Assembly (NCBI GenBank): GCA_041402045.1
Contig: JAWKSZ010000025.1
Location: 30,554 to 94,553, forward strand
Length of the DNA stretch: 64,000 nt
Direction of reading: 5' to 3'
Source: JAGQRJ01 sp041402045
GTDB lineage: Bacteria > Planctomycetota > J058
The notes under the pieces are model-generated. The model was not told where the DNA came from. It saw only the letters and a list, made by a program, of their open reading frames with translations, and did no database searches. Shown here one piece after another: positions 63,248 through 64,000 of this stretch; positions within the stretch are counted from its first letter, which is position 1, and each line of letters opens with the position of its first letter. The position numbers were made by a program, and so were the translations under genes.

Positions 63248-63657
63248 GGGTCCTCCTTCGGGTCCATCGCCAATGCTATGCAGCGCGTCATGGCCAGACA
63301 ATGTTCGCGTACGAAGTTTCGTGCGCGAACCTGGCCGAGGTCTATCTACCAAGTAGTTACGCGAGGTGGAGCGCGACGCTGGGGGCGTCCTCGAGAGGAC
63401 CGTCGGGTCCGCTCGCCGGCGGCCAAAAAAAGTGCTGGAACTGGCCGGATTTCTTCATTTTGCGGATTGACCCTACCGCCCGCAAAAAGTACTTGTATCC
63501 GCGGAACGAAGGTCCTTCCCGGTGGAGGGGCCATGAGTTACCCGACCGTGATCGCTCCGCCTCCGACACGGCACGAAGCAAGCGGACTTTGCTGGGTGTA
63601 GCTGGGCTTTGGGCTGAGGCGTGTCGCCTCTGCAAAGGGTCTTCCTCACGAGCAATC
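63248..63657. other. Divergent intergenic region, AT-richer than its surroundings
   Basis: About 400 bases between the acyl-CoA dehydrogenase start and the deoxyhypusine synthase-like gene. The stretch 63420-63500 is notably AT-richer (AAAAAAAGTGCTGG, TTTCTTCATTTTGCGG) and probably contains promoters for both genes. No convincing -10/-35 pair or operator could be fixed, and no gene is seen. Confidence 0.5.
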
Positions 63658-63663
63658 GTGCGC

Positions 63664-64000
63664 TTGTCCCCCCCACGCCCTTCCTCTGCCCGGTGGAAGT
63701 GGGAATCCAAACTGAAGCGAACCGACCTCCTGGATCGCACGATCCAGCACCTGGACGTGACCGCGTTCGACGCGCGGCCGATCATCGACGCCTACCGCAA
63801 CATGGCCTTCCAGGCGCGCAACCTCGCCACAGCGTCGGATATCTACGACCGCATGCTGGGCGACAAGGACTGTGCCGTGATCCTGACCCTGGCGGGCTCG
63901 CTGGTGTCGGCCGGTCTCAAGGAGGCGCTGATCACGCTGGTCGAGAACGACATGGTCGACGCCGTGGTCTCCACCGGGGCCAACATCATCGACCAGGACT
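63664..64000 (+). CDS. Deoxyhypusine synthase-like protein, N-terminal part (runs off the window)
   Basis: About 112 residues are visible to the window edge. LLDRTIQHLDVTAFDARPII, DAYRNMAFQARNLATASDIY, CAVILTLAGSLVSAGLKEAL and LVENDMVDAVVSTGANIIDQ follow the Rossmann-like start of deoxyhypusine synthase, including the S-x-V-S-A/S-G and V-x-x-N-M-V-D-x-x-V-S/T-T-G-x-N motifs around the NAD site. In eukaryotes and archaea this enzyme transfers the aminobutyl group of spermidine to eIF5A; bacterial relatives often make homospermidine or have unknown substrates. The catalytic Lys lies beyond base 64000. The start is uncertain (TTG 63664 or GTG 63658). No eIF5A gene is visible. Confidence 0.75.
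   Translation, partial: MSPPRPSSARWKWESKLKRTDLLDRTIQHLDVTAFDARPIIDAYRNMAFQARNLATASDIYDRMLGDKDCAVILTLAGSLVSAGLKEALITLVENDMVDAVVSTGANIIDQD

Noticed and set aside
63466..63500. Sigma-70-type promoter (TTGACC with a downstream TACTTG or TTGTAT)
   Set aside because: Spacing or the -10 match is poor in each alignment; the region is AT-rich but no site could be chosen with confidence.

Overview
Organism. The window is very GC-rich, and true genes are easy to pick out because nearly every codon ends in G or C. The gene content suggests a Gram-negative (diderm) bacterium with complex signalling: several eukaryote-like Ser/Thr kinases with FHA or TPR modules, a deoxyhypusine synthase-like protein, a lipoprotein operon of the DUF6502/DUF5666/DUF4382 type, ExbB/ExbD proteins, an alkylglycerone-phosphate-synthase-like enzyme and a carboxylic acid reductase. 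Planctomycetota (a high-GC lineage) or Myxococcota fit best; this is inference. No rRNA, tRNA, CRISPR array or transposase gene was found. Many genes, including housekeeping polA, are interrupted by single-base frameshifts, most simply explained by indel errors in a draft assembly. Coordinates of such genes span all their pieces.

Layout. 0-2.7 kb (minus): glycosyltransferase and an RND/MMPL transporter. 2.7-3.3 kb: intergenic repeat element. 3.3-6.0 kb (minus): polA. 6.2-10.8 kb (plus): DUF6502 protein, two poly-Gly lipoproteins and a small membrane protein. 11.2-23.0 kb (minus): a tightly packed operon with periplasmic coiled-coil proteins, ExbB, ExbD, two TonB/TolA-like proteins, a TPR protein, a helical protein, an actin-like ATPase, a membrane TPR protein and a histidine kinase. 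23.2-27.4 kb (minus): aminotransferase, HExxH lipoprotein, Sel1-type protein, coiled-coil protein. 27.5-34.3 kb: TPR protein, AGPS-like flavoenzyme, phasin-like protein, a divergent citrate synthase pair around a palindromic operator, a broken cysteine synthase and a small membrane protein. 34.3-38.1 kb (plus): CheA-CheW-MCP-like module. 38.1-38.8 kb: repeats. 38.8-43.4 kb (plus): TPR-kinase, Hsp70-like ATPase, bicupin. 43.4-44.5 kb: tandem palindromic repeats. 44.5-47.4 kb: patatin and PhoD phosphatase, divergent. 47.7-60.4 kb (minus): one long overlapping gene run of kinase-TPR, methyltransferase-like protein, lipoprotein, phosphoglycerate mutase, FHA kinase, beta-propeller-like protein and carboxylic acid reductase. 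60.4-61.4 kb: second palindromic array. 61.4-63.2 kb (minus): acyl-CoA dehydrogenase. 63.7 kb to the end (plus): deoxyhypusine synthase-like gene.

How the genes fit together. The strongest candidate for an undescribed system is the 11.2-23.0 kb operon. It pairs a proton-motive-force motor (ExbB/ExbD plus TonB/TolA-like linkers) with a cytoplasmic actin-like ATPase, TPR scaffolds, secreted coiled-coil proteins and a histidine kinase, and has no receptor or Pal gene. Other coherent units are the self-regulating citrate synthase pair, a minimal chemosensory array with a soluble MCP-like protein, and a possible ether-lipid link between the carboxylic acid reductase and the AGPS-like enzyme. The intergenic DNA is rich in GTAG-headed palindromes that resemble REP/BIME elements.
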